Assembly (NCBI RefSeq): GCF_033239625.1
Contig: NZ_BTCK01000018.1
Coordinates: forward strand, 1-64,000
Direction of reading: 5' to 3'
DNA length: 64,000 nt
Source: Paenibacillus_T sp033239625
GTDB taxonomy: Bacteria; Bacillota; Bacilli; Paenibacillales; Paenibacillaceae
Shown here: one piece after another, positions 26,523 to 34,705 of the stretch
Numbering within the stretch: position 1 is the stretch's first letter
Layout: each line of letters starts with the position of its first letter
The notes under the pieces: model-generated
What the model was told of the DNA's origin: nothing
Seen by the model: only the letters and a program-made list of their open reading frames with translations
Databases searched by the model: none
Program-made: the position numbers and the translations under genes

Positions 26523-27728
26523 GTGAAGACCGCTGTGTGGCTTTACTTGTTTTTATTTATCGCTTTCTTTGACCTTCATGCGCAATATCCGATTCTTACG
26601 CCGTTCGCCGTCTCTCTCGGAGCAGCCCCGTCGTTCATCGGATTAATGATGGGCATTTACTCCATTACCCACCTGCCTGGCAACTTGATCGCCGGCGTTG
26701 GCGTCGATCGGTTCGGGAGCCGGCTGTTTATTGTACTGAGCCTGCTGCTGGCAGGTGTCGTTCTGCTGCTGCAAGCCCATGTCGCTAATCCTTGGCAGCT
26801 GTTGGCGCTTCGCTCCGTGAGCGGCTTCGTGCTCGCTTTCCTGTCGCCTGCCTGTATGGCGCTCCTGGCTCGTATTGCAACAGACCGCATTCAGCAAGGC
26901 AAGCTGATGGCAGGCAACGGACTCGTTCACACATTCGCCTCCGTCTTCTCTCCTGCGGCAGGCGCGCTGCTCGTTGCTCAGATCGGCTTTACGCGCGCAT
27001 TCGAATGGCTGGGCTGGCTGCTCATCGCTACAGCTATCTGTGCGCTTCTGTTCATTCACGAGCGCAAGCTGACGTCAACGCCGATGCCAATCAAAATGGC
27101 GAAGCAGGATGCAGGCAAGCTTCAGACCGAGATCGTTTCTACTTCTCCCGACCTGAACGAATCGTTGGAGGAAGACCGCCCGCTGCCATGGCTCGTCTAT
27201 GCGCTGCCGATCGCCACCAGCTGCGCGCAAGGCATTCTGTCATTCGAGCTGCCCCTAATGGCCGATCAGCATGGGGGACACTCCATCATGGCAACCGGCC
27301 TGCTGTTCTCCGTCGTCAGCTTCGGCGCCCTCGTTACACTGAGCATGCTGTTCCTGAACAAATATTCGCCTTACCTTCGCACCTTGTGGGGGTCTGTATT
27401 GCTGGCTGTCGTTTATTTCGCGCTTGCCGTCGGCGTCCCTATCCCGCTGGCAGGCATGCTGTTTATGCTCGGCATGGTGAAAGGGGTTATATGGCCCGCC
27501 GTCCCAACGCTCCTTATTGATCTTAGCGGCGGCAAGAAGTACGGACGAACATTCTCGCTGCTATCTATCGCTTATTCGGTCGGCGCTTTCCTCGGACCGA
27601 TGGCTGCAGGCGTTCTGCGCGACCGCATGTCGCCTTACTTCATCGCCTTCGTCGTACTGATGGTCGCAGCAGCAATTTTGCCGTTCCATGGTCCGCGACG
27701 CATCTCAGCTAGAACCCATTTTTCGTAA
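26523..27728 (+). CDS. MFS transporter
   Basis: 401 residues with 12 predicted membrane helices and the MFS loop motif between helices 2 and 3 (GVDRFGSRLF). A longer central loop (about residues 185-215) is followed by the second half. Major facilitator proteins move small solutes or drugs with proton exchange; the substrate is unknown. I start at the GTG at 26523, eleven bases after AGGAGG; a TTG at 26514 is too close to that site. Confidence 0.88.
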   Translation: MKTAVWLYLFLFIAFFDLHAQYPILTPFAVSLGAAPSFIGLMMGIYSITHLPGNLIAGVGVDRFGSRLFIVLSLLLAGVVLLLQAHVANPWQLLALRSVSGFVLAFLSPACMALLARIATDRIQQGKLMAGNGLVHTFASVFSPAAGALLVAQIGFTRAFEWLGWLLIATAICALLFIHERKLTSTPMPIKMAKQDAGKLQTEIVSTSPDLNESLEEDRPLPWLVYALPIATSCAQGILSFELPLMADQHGGHSIMATGLLFSVVSFGALVTLSMLFLNKYSPYLRTLWGSVLLAVVYFALAVGVPIPLAGMLFMLGMVKGVIWPAVPTLLIDLSGGKKYGRTFSLLSIAYSVGAFLGPMAAGVLRDRMSPYFIAFVVLMVAAAILPFHGPRRISARTHFS

Positions 27729-27866
27729 ATCTGGGTATTCGCACAAGGCACAACCACCCCTCCGACATAAGATACATTGTGTCACGAGATGACAGTCGTT
27801 ACGGAGTGACAAACGTAATGGCAGGCGCAAGTGACTCTCATGAACAGTAAAGGGGTGACAATATAA

Positions 27867-27989
27867 ATGAACTATGTTGATCCAGCTCACAAAGGCTGCG
27901 GCCACGTTGGCGGTCTCTGGACGTCCACTGGTGTAATTCTCGTACTGTTCATTCTCCTCGTGATCGTGTTCTCCGGCTGTTTCTGCTAA
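27867..27989 (+). CDS. YjcZ-family sporulation miniprotein
   Basis: 40 residues. A short Gly/His-containing head is followed by one membrane helix in the family pattern TSTGVILVLFILLVIV, and the end is FSGCFC. YjcZ-type miniproteins are made during sporulation in Bacillales. GGGGTGA lies before the ATG. A CATAAGATA at 27766-27774 matches the sigma-K -10 form (CATA-3-TA), though the -35 partner is weak. A clear terminator follows. The Cys residues at both ends (residues 11, 38, 40) are notable for so small a protein. Confidence 0.85.
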   Translation: MNYVDPAHKGCGHVGGLWTSTGVILVLFILLVIVFSGCFC

Positions 27990-28010
27990 TCACTAATAAC
28001 AGTCCTTCAA

Positions 28011-28041
28011 ACAGCTCGCTGCGCTGCAGCGGGCTGTTTTT
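28011..28041 (+). terminator. terminator of the YjcZ-family gene
   Basis: ACAGCTCGCTGC and GCAGCGGGCTGT pair (one G-U), followed by TTTTT. Confidence 0.85.
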
Positions 28042-28135
28042 GGGTGATGCGGGATAACGATGTCTGCTTCTGTGGAATTGTCGGCGCCGCACGGTTACAA
28101 TAGATGCAACTAACGCCGCTGGAGGTGCTTCGCGC

Positions 28136-28507
28136 ATGGATATCGCCATTATTGTAGAAGGCAAGAACGATCGAAGCCGGCTGCGGCGCGTTCTTCAGGA
28201 AGAGGTTCCCGTGTTCTGTACATATGGAACGCCAGGCAGCAGTCAGCTGGAGACGCTGCGCAAGCAGGTTGGCGACCGACAGGTTTATTTGTTCATGGAT
28301 AACGATTCTTCTGGCAGGCGCATTCGGGGACTGCTCCGTGATCTATTCCCCGACGCCGAGCATCTATATACGCGCCGAGGCTATCCCGGTGTTGAGAGTA
28401 CGCCGGAGTCTTACTTGATCGAACAATTGGAGAAGGCAGGTCTCGACCCCTACATTGTATACCCTGATCCAAGCTCGATTCCGTTCAGCAAAGAGGATTT
28501 CGACTAG
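28136..28507 (+). CDS. small TOPRIM-domain protein
   Basis: 123 residues, essentially a lone TOPRIM fold: the acidic IVEGKNDR at residues 6-13 gives the catalytic Glu, and FMDNDSSGRRIR gives the DxD pair. TOPRIM domains occur in primases, topoisomerases and the RNase M5/RnmV nuclease. Short RnmV-like stand-alone versions are common in Firmicutes and of unclear role. It probably cuts or binds nucleic acid with magnesium. GGAGGTG precedes the ATG at 28136. Confidence 0.8.
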   Translation: MDIAIIVEGKNDRSRLRRVLQEEVPVFCTYGTPGSSQLETLRKQVGDRQVYLFMDNDSSGRRIRGLLRDLFPDAEHLYTRRGYPGVESTPESYLIEQLEKAGLDPYIVYPDPSSIPFSKEDFD

Positions 28508-28521
28508 CGTGACAGGACAGT

Positions 28522-28555
28522 AAAAAGCCGCTTCACCAATTCGGCGAAGCGGCTT
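28522..28555. terminator. bidirectional terminator
   Basis: AGCCGCTTC and GAAGCGGCT pair; the minus side ends in TTTTTA. It lies between the TOPRIM gene and the convergent Sco gene. Confidence 0.85.
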
Positions 28556-28562
28556 GCGCTAA

Positions 28563-29183
28563 TTACATAACCGATTCAATATCTTTCATAATCGAATCAG
28601 CGGACATCGTTTCCTCATGCGCGCCGTCGATATATTTGCGTACATTGCCGTCTCGGTCAACAAGAATGAGCAGATCCAGGTGAGAGAACTCATTCGTTTT
28701 CTCATCCTTGAACAACATCATCCCTTTGAATTGCGGTATGAGATCTGCTGTATACTTCTCGTCGCCCCGCAGGAACTTCCAGCCGGTATAGTCCGCATGG
28801 AACTTCTCCGAATACTTTTTGATAGCCTCTGGCGTATCGCGCACCGGATCGAACGTAATGGACATTAGCTCAACATCCGAGCCGAATTTCTTATCCGCAA
28901 TGAGCTTGTCCTGCACTTGCGACATGAGCTGCGTCGTTGGCGGGCAGACGTCCGGGCAGTTCGCCCAATAGAAGTAGATGAGACGAACTTTGCCGTTCGA
29001 ATCCGAGAAATTCACATCTCCGCCGTTAACGGCATCCTGCAGCGTAAACTCAGGTGCAGCTTGCATATTCGGAAGCTTCGGCGTAGATTCCGAACCTCCA
29101 TAAGTCAAATACAAATAAATCCCCATGAGTACAACTAGCGACCCGATGGCAAGCTTGAAGGAATGTTTCAACAGAAACTGCAT
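28563..29183 (-). CDS. SCO1/SenC-family copper chaperone
   Basis: 206 residues, membrane-anchored by one N-terminal helix (about 12-28), with a thioredoxin-like domain outside. The copper ligands are C76 and C80 (NCPDVC) and H168 (FSHLDLL). Sco proteins deliver copper or keep the CuA site of cytochrome c oxidase reduced. The gene follows ctaB by 27 bp on the same strand, so the two form an oxidase-assembly operon. The oxidase subunits themselves are not in this window. Confidence 0.92.
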   Translation of the reverse strand: MQFLLKHSFKLAIGSLVVLMGIYLYLTYGGSESTPKLPNMQAAPEFTLQDAVNGGDVNFSDSNGKVRLIYFYWANCPDVCPPTTQLMSQVQDKLIADKKFGSDVELMSITFDPVRDTPEAIKKYSEKFHADYTGWKFLRGDEKYTADLIPQFKGMMLFKDEKTNEFSHLDLLILVDRDGNVRKYIDGAHEETMSADSIMKDIESVM

Positions 29184-29210
29184 CGCCCGACCTCTCCTAA
29201 CTCTCCCGAT

Positions 29211-30071
29211 CTAACCGATATGCGCGGTATCCACCATCATTACGATAAAGATAATCATTAAATAATTGACTGAAATAAGGAAATTCGTCTTCGCCCACTT
29301 GTCCAAATTCGCTGCGCGCAAGCCCATCAGCGTCTGAACGAGCCATCCCGTGCTCAGCAGCGTCGAAATGATCAAGAAGGCGATCCCTACATAATCATAC
29401 GCGTACAGCAGAATGCCTGTCGGAATGAGCAATGCGATATACGGAATCATCTGCAGCTTCGTCCGTTCAATCCCCTTGACGACCGGCAGCAGCGGGAATC
29501 CCGCAGCGCGATACTCTTCAACCCGGCGAATCGCCAGCGACCAGAAATGCGCAGGCTGCCACAAGAACAGCCAAGCAAATAAGATCCATGCCCCCATATC
29601 GATCGAGTCCGTAACCGCGCAGTAACCGATTACTGGCGGCATTGCGCCGGAGATCCCGCCGATCGAGGTACTCCATGTCGAAGTGCGCTTCAGCCACATC
29701 GTATAAATGACGATATAGGCGAACATCCCGATAATCCCCAATATTCCGCAAGTCGTGTTCACTAATGTGAACAGGACAGTCAAGCCAAGCACCCCAAGAA
29801 TAATACCATATACCAATACTGCATTCGGATTAAGACGGCCATTAGGCAGCGCGCGATGCTGGGTACGCGTCATTTTCTTATCAAGTTCACGGTCCCAATA
29901 GTTATTAATCACGGTAGCGCAGGCCATAACCAGCGTCGTGCCGATCAGCATGTACAGCAAAGTCCACCAATCAAAATGCCATTTTGAAGCAACCCAGAAA
30001 CCGCCGAAAGCAGCAAATACGTTAAGCCGCAGCAGATTCGGCTTTGTTAGCTCTATCCAATCCTTCCACAC
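29211..30071 (-). CDS. ctaB: protoheme IX farnesyltransferase
   Basis: 286 residues with about nine membrane helices. The prenyl-diphosphate site is NNYWDRELDKKMTRTQHR, and the second conserved loop is YRAAGFPLLPVVKG. The enzyme adds farnesyl to heme b to make heme O, the precursor of heme A for cytochrome aa3/caa3 oxidase. I start at GTG 30071 (VWKDWIELTKP), seven bases after GGGAGG. The longer frame to 30257 passes through the predicted promoter at 30136-30164 and so cannot be fully translated. Paired with the Sco gene downstream. Confidence 0.94.
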   Translation of the reverse strand: MWKDWIELTKPNLLRLNVFAAFGGFWVASKWHFDWWTLLYMLIGTTLVMACATVINNYWDRELDKKMTRTQHRALPNGRLNPNAVLVYGIILGVLGLTVLFTLVNTTCGILGIIGMFAYIVIYTMWLKRTSTWSTSIGGISGAMPPVIGYCAVTDSIDMGAWILFAWLFLWQPAHFWSLAIRRVEEYRAAGFPLLPVVKGIERTKLQMIPYIALLIPTGILLYAYDYVGIAFLIISTLLSTGWLVQTLMGLRAANLDKWAKTNFLISVNYLMIIFIVMMVDTAHIG

Positions 30072-30135
30072 AAGAAAGCCTCCCGTTCCATTGCAGCAGG
30101 CAGCCGTTGTCGGCATACCTTGGCGAATCGTACTA

Positions 30136-30164
30136 ATCATACAGAAAAATAATAGCATTGACAA
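30136..30164 (-). promoter_or_regulatory. sigma-A promoter of ctaB-sco
   Basis: TTGTCA, 17 bp, TATGAT on the minus strand; start expected near 30129, about 58 nt before the GTG of ctaB. Confidence 0.75.
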
Positions 30165-30322
30165 TGTTCGTCCCTGCTGTTCAATAATTTGACACGTTCC
30201 AATGGCAATTTGTCGAACACCGCGCAATTTCTTGTTGCTTTCGCGTCGAGTCACCATTCCAGCGCTCCCGCATACGATGGGTATGTAGTTGATAGCCCAG
30301 AAGGAGTGAGCGATTTAGCAGC

Positions 30323-30542
30323 ATGGCAGTCATCAAAGCGATCGCCTATGATCAGGATGCTGGCCCGGCTCATGCGTGCTGAGGCTGAAGGTGAAAGAAA
30401 CCTCGGCGGCAACTGTCCCGCCACCTGGTATAACCAGCACAACTCGGGGCGTTCCAAATCATACTGCTTCTTCGTCCCATCCGGCGACGATTGCCCACAC
30501 GTGTATGAAGCTAATTGTCCATTCGTATTCATCAATACTTAA
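30323..30542 (+). pseudogene. cwlJ: broken cwlJ (spore cortex-lytic enzyme)
   Basis: The reading begins with an ATG giving MAVIKA, as CwlJ proteins begin MAVV.A, then loses frame near 30350. In the next frame it gives MLARLMRAEAEGE, the first helix of the SleB/CwlJ hydrolase domain. Then, after only five residues, it jumps to NCPATWYNQ and KSYCFFVPSGDDCPHVY, the C-terminal end of CwlJ. Intact CwlJ is about 140 residues; some 60-70 from the middle are missing. Two lesions, a frameshift and an internal deletion, make it very unlikely to be active. It lies directly upstream of gerQ, as cwlJ does in B. anthracis and B. cereus. Confidence 0.8.
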
Positions 30543-30562
30543 TGAAAAGCGAGGAATTAACA

Positions 30563-31084
30563 ATGTCTTACCACAACGCAGTAAGTCCAGCATCGCAAGG
30601 CTACGGCTATTCCTACGGCTTCAGCGCAGCAACGCCAGCACCATTCCCTGGCGCTAGCGTGAATGCTCCTACGACGACGACGCTGAACGCGACAATCCCG
30701 CCAATGATGGGGATGGGAGGCATGCCTACGATGATGGGAATGCCGCAGCTGCCGCAAATGCCGCCGGCCGGCGCAGGTACAGGCGCACTGGGAGCGGCTG
30801 AAGAGTCCTATGTCGAAAATATCCTTCGTCTGAACCGCGGCAAAGTCGGCACGTTCTACATGACGTACGAGAACAACAGCCAATGGAACGCGAAAATTTT
30901 CAAAGGCGTAATCGAAGCTGCTGGCCGCGACCACATTATTATTAGCGATCCGACTACAGGCATGCGCTACCTGCTCCTCATGCTGAACCTCGACTACGTC
31001 ACATTCGATGGTCCGATCAACTACGAATATCCATTCGATGGCGGTACGATTTCGAACACTACGCCGATCTCGACATCGAGATAA
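30563..31084 (+). CDS. gerQ: spore coat protein GerQ
   Basis: 173 residues. A Gly/Pro/Met/Tyr-rich N-terminal half (GYGYSYGFSAAT, PPMMGMGGMPTMMGMPQ) precedes the conserved GerQ domain (EESYVENILRLNRGKVGTF, DPTTGMRYLLLMLNLDYVTFDG). GerQ is an inner coat protein that anchors CwlJ and is crosslinked by transglutaminase. It starts at ATG 30563, seven bases after GAGGA; a frame open to 30515 lacks a site. Its usual partner cwlJ is present only as a wreck just upstream. GerQ itself looks whole. Confidence 0.93.
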   Translation: MSYHNAVSPASQGYGYSYGFSAATPAPFPGASVNAPTTTTLNATIPPMMGMGGMPTMMGMPQLPQMPPAGAGTGALGAAEESYVENILRLNRGKVGTFYMTYENNSQWNAKIFKGVIEAAGRDHIIISDPTTGMRYLLLMLNLDYVTFDGPINYEYPFDGGTISNTTPISTSR

Positions 31085-31087
31085 AGA

Positions 31088-31402
31088 CTATTGAGGTTCA
31101 GCCGCATCGGCTGGGGCAGGGATGACGGGACGGAAGGTCCACACATGAACCTTCTCTCTGCCTCCCTGCACCCAGCTGTCGGCGCGCCGCCACGGAGAAC
31201 GCTCGCTGCAGCGTTCTTTTTTGATACGATCCGCCTCTTCTTCCGTATCGGCCGTCCACAGCTCCACGAACAGCGACGGCTGATCCGTTCCTTCATATAC
31301 AATAAGGGAACCATTCGATGACCGGACAAGCTCGTCCGAGAAAACAAGATAAGACGTTCGATGCTCTGGCAATATGCGATATTCCGCAAAACATATGTAC
31401 AT
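31088..31402 (-). CDS. conserved protein of unknown function
   Basis: 104 residues, starting MYICFAEYRILPEHR, with strand-helix character and a Trp-containing end (VHVWTFRPVIP). No membrane helix or metal motif. The layout resembles small ferredoxin-like (ABM-type) folds, but I do not recognise a named family. AAGGAAG lies before the ATG. It converges on gerQ, with only 3 bp between the two stops. A second open frame over 31021-31389 on the same strand has poorer composition and overlaps gerQ. Confidence 0.6.
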   Translation of the reverse strand: MYICFAEYRILPEHRTSYLVFSDELVRSSNGSLIVYEGTDQPSLFVELWTADTEEEADRIKKERCSERSPWRRADSWVQGGREKVHVWTFRPVIPAPADAAEPQ

Positions 31403-31521
31403 GGAAGGTACGCTTCCTTTCCTTATTGGTGTTCAAGTTCCGGGTATGATATTGCGTCGGCAGACCGACACTAAGAGCGATCGCCGACCAACATTATAGC
31501 ACAACGAAGGAGGAATCCCGA

Positions 31522-32508
31522 TTGGATACAGGCACGCATCTCGTCATCGGACTCGGACTCGGCGGCCTTGCTGCAGTTGACCCGGTTATCGCTGACAATG
31601 CGACGTTCCATACCGCCGTATTGATCGGCACCGTTGTCGGCTCGCAAGCGCCTGACTTCGATACGCTGCTTCGATTTAAAGGCAATGCATCCTATATCCG
31701 CAACCATCGCGGCGCTTCGCATTCCATTCCGGCCATTATCGGCTGGACCGCATTGATAGCGATTGTCCTTCAATTGCTATACCGCGGGAGCCTGCCATGG
31801 CTTCATCTCACGGGGTGGATCCTGCTGGCTGTATGCGTGCACGTGATAACGGACTTGTTCAACGCCTATGGAACGCAAGCCGTCAGGCCATTCTCGAACA
31901 AATGGATATCGTGGAACATTATCCACATCTTCGATCCGGTAATCTTCACTACGCATGTGATCGCCATCTCGCTCTGGGCGTTCGGCCTCGTTAATCCGGC
32001 CGCAACGTTCTCCCTGTTATACAGCCTGCTCGCGCTGTATTATGTGTGGCGAACGGTCGTTCATCATCGCCAGCAGGCGCATGTAATGGCGATTGATAAA
32101 GAACATGAAGAAGGCGATCGTTACTGGCTCATTCCGACGATATCATTGACTGCCTGGAATGTCGTGAAGCGTAAGAAGAACGGTATCTTCATGATTGGAG
32201 ATCTAAGATCGAACGCGCTCCGCTGGCAGGATTGTGTATCGTGTTCCGACCATCCGGCAGTCGATCGATCCAAGAACGATCCGTCGATCCAGTCCTTCCT
32301 CTACCTGACCTCATTCGCATGCGCCGACGTGAAGGTGCATACTTGGGGCTACGAGGTGCGATGGAGCGACGTACGGTACCGGCATCGTAAGCAATATCCG
32401 TTCGTTGCCGTCCTTATGATGGACAATGATTACAAGACGGTTGGTTCATATGTTGGATGGCTAAGCGACAAACGACTTGAGAAGCGGCTCCGCATGAATA
32501 CGTACTGA
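31522..32508 (+). CDS. YfhP-family membrane metal-dependent hydrolase (DUF457)
   Basis: 328 residues. The N-terminal half has four or five membrane helices with the conserved His/Asp residues of the YdjM/YfhP (DUF457) family: DTGTHLVIG, SQAPDFDT, RNHRGASHS and HVITDLFNAYGT. The C-terminal half (about 190-328) is soluble. YfhP of Bacillus is an uncharacterised member; other members are LexA-regulated or phospholipase-like. The start is TTG at 31522, eight bases after AAGGAGG; no ATG fits. Confidence 0.85.
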   Translation: MDTGTHLVIGLGLGGLAAVDPVIADNATFHTAVLIGTVVGSQAPDFDTLLRFKGNASYIRNHRGASHSIPAIIGWTALIAIVLQLLYRGSLPWLHLTGWILLAVCVHVITDLFNAYGTQAVRPFSNKWISWNIIHIFDPVIFTTHVIAISLWAFGLVNPAATFSLLYSLLALYYVWRTVVHHRQQAHVMAIDKEHEEGDRYWLIPTISLTAWNVVKRKKNGIFMIGDLRSNALRWQDCVSCSDHPAVDRSKNDPSIQSFLYLTSFACADVKVHTWGYEVRWSDVRYRHRKQYPFVAVLMMDNDYKTVGSYVGWLSDKRLEKRLRMNTY

Positions 32509-32581
32509 CGTATTGACGCGGGGCTTTTTTTTCTGCACAATGAAATAAGCTGCATCGCAAGAACAACCTTATAATTCGAAC

Positions 32582-32610
32582 AAAAAAGCTCAAGGTTTCC
32601 CTTGAGCTTT
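32582..32610 (-). terminator. terminator of SASP gene
   Basis: Minus strand AGCTCAAGG, short loop, CCTTGAGCT, followed by TTTTTTG. Confidence 0.9.
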
Positions 32611-32632
32611 CTCGTCTGTGTATGGTTAAAGC

Positions 32633-32851
32633 TTAACGTTGACCGGACAGCTGCTGTTCAGCGATTTGCACCAGCTTTTTCGTGATGTAGCCGCCAAGCG
32701 AGCCTGCGTCGCGAGTGGAGACGTTACCGTAGTAGCCATCGGCAGGGATTTGCACGCCGAGAGACTGCGCAGCCTCCATTTTCAATTGTTCCAAAGCCTG
32801 GCTTGCTTGTGGTACCACCAGTTGATTGCTGCTGCGGGATTGGCTTGCCAT
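32633..32851 (-). CDS. alpha/beta-type small acid-soluble spore protein
   Basis: 72 residues. Both conserved blocks are present: the first DNA-binding helix (ALEQLKMEAAQSLGV) with the GPR-protease region, and the second (GNVSTRDAGSLGGYITKKLVQ). These proteins coat spore DNA and are degraded at germination. The sigma-G-like promoter at 32908-32937 and the terminator match forespore expression. A second member lies at 36953-37174, with the same promoter layout. Confidence 0.97.
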   Translation of the reverse strand: MASQSRSSNQLVVPQASQALEQLKMEAAQSLGVQIPADGYYGNVSTRDAGSLGGYITKKLVQIAEQQLSGQR

Positions 32852-32907
32852 AAGAAAAAACTCCTTTCATCCTCTGCACTTTGTGATGGGTTGCAAGCTT
32901 GCAAAGT

Positions 32908-32937
32908 TATTATGGCTCGTGTTTCGAATATATATGC
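32908..32937 (-). promoter_or_regulatory. sigma-G-type promoter of SASP gene
   Basis: Minus strand GCATA, 18 bp, CATAATA: a match to the forespore sigma-G pattern. It precedes the SASP ATG by about 55 bp. Confidence 0.65.
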
Positions 32938-32983
32938 TAGCGTTCAAAATATTTTAAGAAAAGATTTTGGAGTGTGATTTTCA

Positions 32984-33172
32984 ATGTCAAAGATGCTGTC
33001 GCTGTGGTTCGCCGTTTCGTCCACCGTCCTGATGGGCGCTACCGCTGTCATGATCAGTCACAATGGCTGGATCGCTATCCTTCTTGCCCTCCTGACGGTA
33101 TGCAACGTAGGTTTTGGGTTTGTTGTGAAAGCTAGAAGTCGTCGTCGCAACGAAGGACAAGCCGTTAAGTAA
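32984..33172 (+). CDS. small two-helix membrane protein, YlaF/DUF5325-like
   Basis: 62 residues with two membrane helices (about 6-24 and 28-48) and a basic tail (KARSRRRNEGQ). Size and layout resemble DUF5325/YlaF miniproteins of Bacillales; this is a loose match. GGAGTG stands before the ATG. A strong terminator follows at 33217-33254. Function unknown. Confidence 0.65.
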   Translation: MSKMLSLWFAVSSTVLMGATAVMISHNGWIAILLALLTVCNVGFGFVVKARSRRRNEGQAVK

Positions 33173-33216
33173 ATTGTCTACTGCTTTTGATTGAGCGTGG
33201 TACTAGCTTGTATCGA

Positions 33217-33254
33217 GAAACGACCGCATCGGATTCGATGCGGTCGTTTCTTTG
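33217..33254 (+). terminator. terminator after 32984-33172
   Basis: GAAACGACCGCATCG and CGATGCGGTCGTTTC pair perfectly around GATT, then TTTG. The long perfect stem could work in both directions. Confidence 0.8.
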
Positions 33255-33320
33255 AATGTATGTGCTTCATCCCGTCTTCAGCTATCCTACGTTCCCATCC
33301 GTGGAATGTGTTGGCGGCTT

Positions 33321-33455
33321 TAACGGTTCGTAGGTGCAGATTTGCACCTACGGTCGGGCCGCACGCGCTTTTAACGGTTCGTAGGTGCAGATTTGCACCT
33401 ACAGCTGGGCCGCACGCGCCTTTGGCGGTTCGTAGGTGCAGATTTGCACCTACGG
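33321..33455. repeat. three tandem 51-bp units with extragenic palindrome
   Basis: Each unit contains GTAGGTGCA and TGCACCTAC separated by GATT, at 33330-33351, 33381-33402 and 33432-33453. Units begin TAACGGTTC (GGCGGTTC in the third) and share GGGCCGCACGCGC between palindromes. The spacing is exactly 51 bp. The stretch 33255-33502 has no gene that I can support. Confidence 0.9.
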
Positions 33456-33502
33456 CTTCAGTGGCAGGCAGACGTAGATGACAGGCCCACCTCAAACATA
33501 AT

Positions 33503-33531
33503 AAAAAGCAGCGGTCCACAGGACCGCTGCT
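33503..33531 (-). terminator. terminator of trpS
   Basis: Minus strand AGCAGCGGTCC, loop TGT, GGACCGCTGCT, then TTTTTATTA. Confidence 0.9.
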
Positions 33532-33577
33532 TTCACATTTTCACACCCCAATTAGGAGGATTTAAGCGGGTAGAATC

Positions 33578-34567
33578 TTAGCGCTTAGGCGCAAGGAAGC
33601 CCATAAGCTCTTTGGCGTCTGCAAGCGTCTTGTCGGCTACAACAGAAGCGCGTTCTGCACCTTGCTTCAAAATGTCGTGAATCGCGCCGGAGCTGCGAAT
33701 TTCATTGTATTTGGCTTGCAGCGGTTCCAGTACGGAGACAACTGCTTCAGCCAAATCTTTCTTGAATGCGCCATACCCTTGACCGTCGTACTTCGCTTCG
33801 ATCTGCTCAATGGACTGACCTGCGCAATGCGAGTAGATGCTGAGCAGATTGCTCACTTCCGGCTTATTCGCAGGATCGTATTTCACTTCGCGGCCGGAGT
33901 CCGTTGTCGCGCGGCTGATTTTCTTGCGGACAACGTCCGGCGGGTCGAGCAGTGCGATGAAGCTGCCTGGATTCGGATTGCTCTTGCTCATCTTCTTGCT
34001 TGCATCGTCAAGCGACATGATGCGAGCGCCAACCTTCGGAATGTATGGCTCTGGCACTTTGAAGTAGTCGCCGTACTTCGTATTGAACCGGTGAGCAAGA
34101 TCACGGGACAGCTCAAGATGCTGCTTCTGGTCGTCGCCAACAGGAACGAGGTCTGCATTATAGATCAAGATATCGGCAGCCATCAGCGTTGGATAGACGA
34201 ACAGACCTGCGCCGACCGATTCTTTGCCTGCGGATTTGTCTTTGAATTGCGTCATGCGTTCCAATTCGCCCATATAGGCGAGCGTCGTGAACATCCATCC
34301 GAGCTCGGCGTGAGCACGTACATGCGATTGTACGAACACACTCGACTTCGCTGGGTCGATGCCCGCCGCGATGAACAGCGCCGCTACCGCTTCCGTCTGC
34401 TCGCGCAGAGCTGCCGGCTCTTGCGGAACCGTGATGGCATGCAGGTCAACGACCATGAAGTAACACTCTTCTGTCTCCTGCAGCTTCACGAAATTTTGCA
34501 TAGCGCCAATGTAGTTGCCCAGCGTCAGCTGCCCGCTTGGTTGAATACCGGATAATACACGTTTCAT
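33578..34567 (-). CDS. trpS: tryptophanyl-tRNA synthetase
   Basis: 329 residues, the usual length. The class I signatures are present: the HIGH-equivalent TLGNY in SGIQPSGQLTLGNYIGA, and KMSKS in KKMSKSNPN. It charges tRNA-Trp with tryptophan using ATP. AGGAG stands nine bases before the chosen ATG (MKRVLSG); an ATG two codons earlier is too close. Expression is controlled by the Trp T-box leader at 34706-35019 and a near-consensus promoter. Confidence 0.97.
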   Translation of the reverse strand: MKRVLSGIQPSGQLTLGNYIGAMQNFVKLQETEECYFMVVDLHAITVPQEPAALREQTEAVAALFIAAGIDPAKSSVFVQSHVRAHAELGWMFTTLAYMGELERMTQFKDKSAGKESVGAGLFVYPTLMAADILIYNADLVPVGDDQKQHLELSRDLAHRFNTKYGDYFKVPEPYIPKVGARIMSLDDASKKMSKSNPNPGSFIALLDPPDVVRKKISRATTDSGREVKYDPANKPEVSNLLSIYSHCAGQSIEQIEAKYDGQGYGAFKKDLAEAVVSVLEPLQAKYNEIRSSGAIHDILKQGAERASVVADKTLADAKELMGFLAPKR

Positions 34568-34705
34568 TGACATTCACTCCTTTTAAGAGGTAGTTCGTAC
34601 TTTTTGAACCTAAATTGAATTTTAATCATTATTTGATTCCGTTATTATCGAGGCATTGGAAGCAGCCTGGCCGAGCTGCATCCGCATCCTAGCGTATCCA
34701 TGTAC

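Noticed and set aside
30071..30257. N-terminal extension of ctaB
   Set aside because: It passes through a TTGTCA-17-TATGAT promoter; the GTG at 30071 has GGGAGG at seven bases and gives a normal-length enzyme.
30251..30535. Minus-strand 94-residue frame
   Set aside because: It overlaps the cwlJ remnant, which has recognisable family motifs on the plus strand.
33321..33455. CRISPR array
   Set aside because: Only three units, with spacers that are nearly the same rather than unique, and no cas genes.
33178..33519. Open frames on both strands through the 51-bp units
   Set aside because: They exist only because the palindromic repeats keep frame (51 is a multiple of 3); no start site or family.
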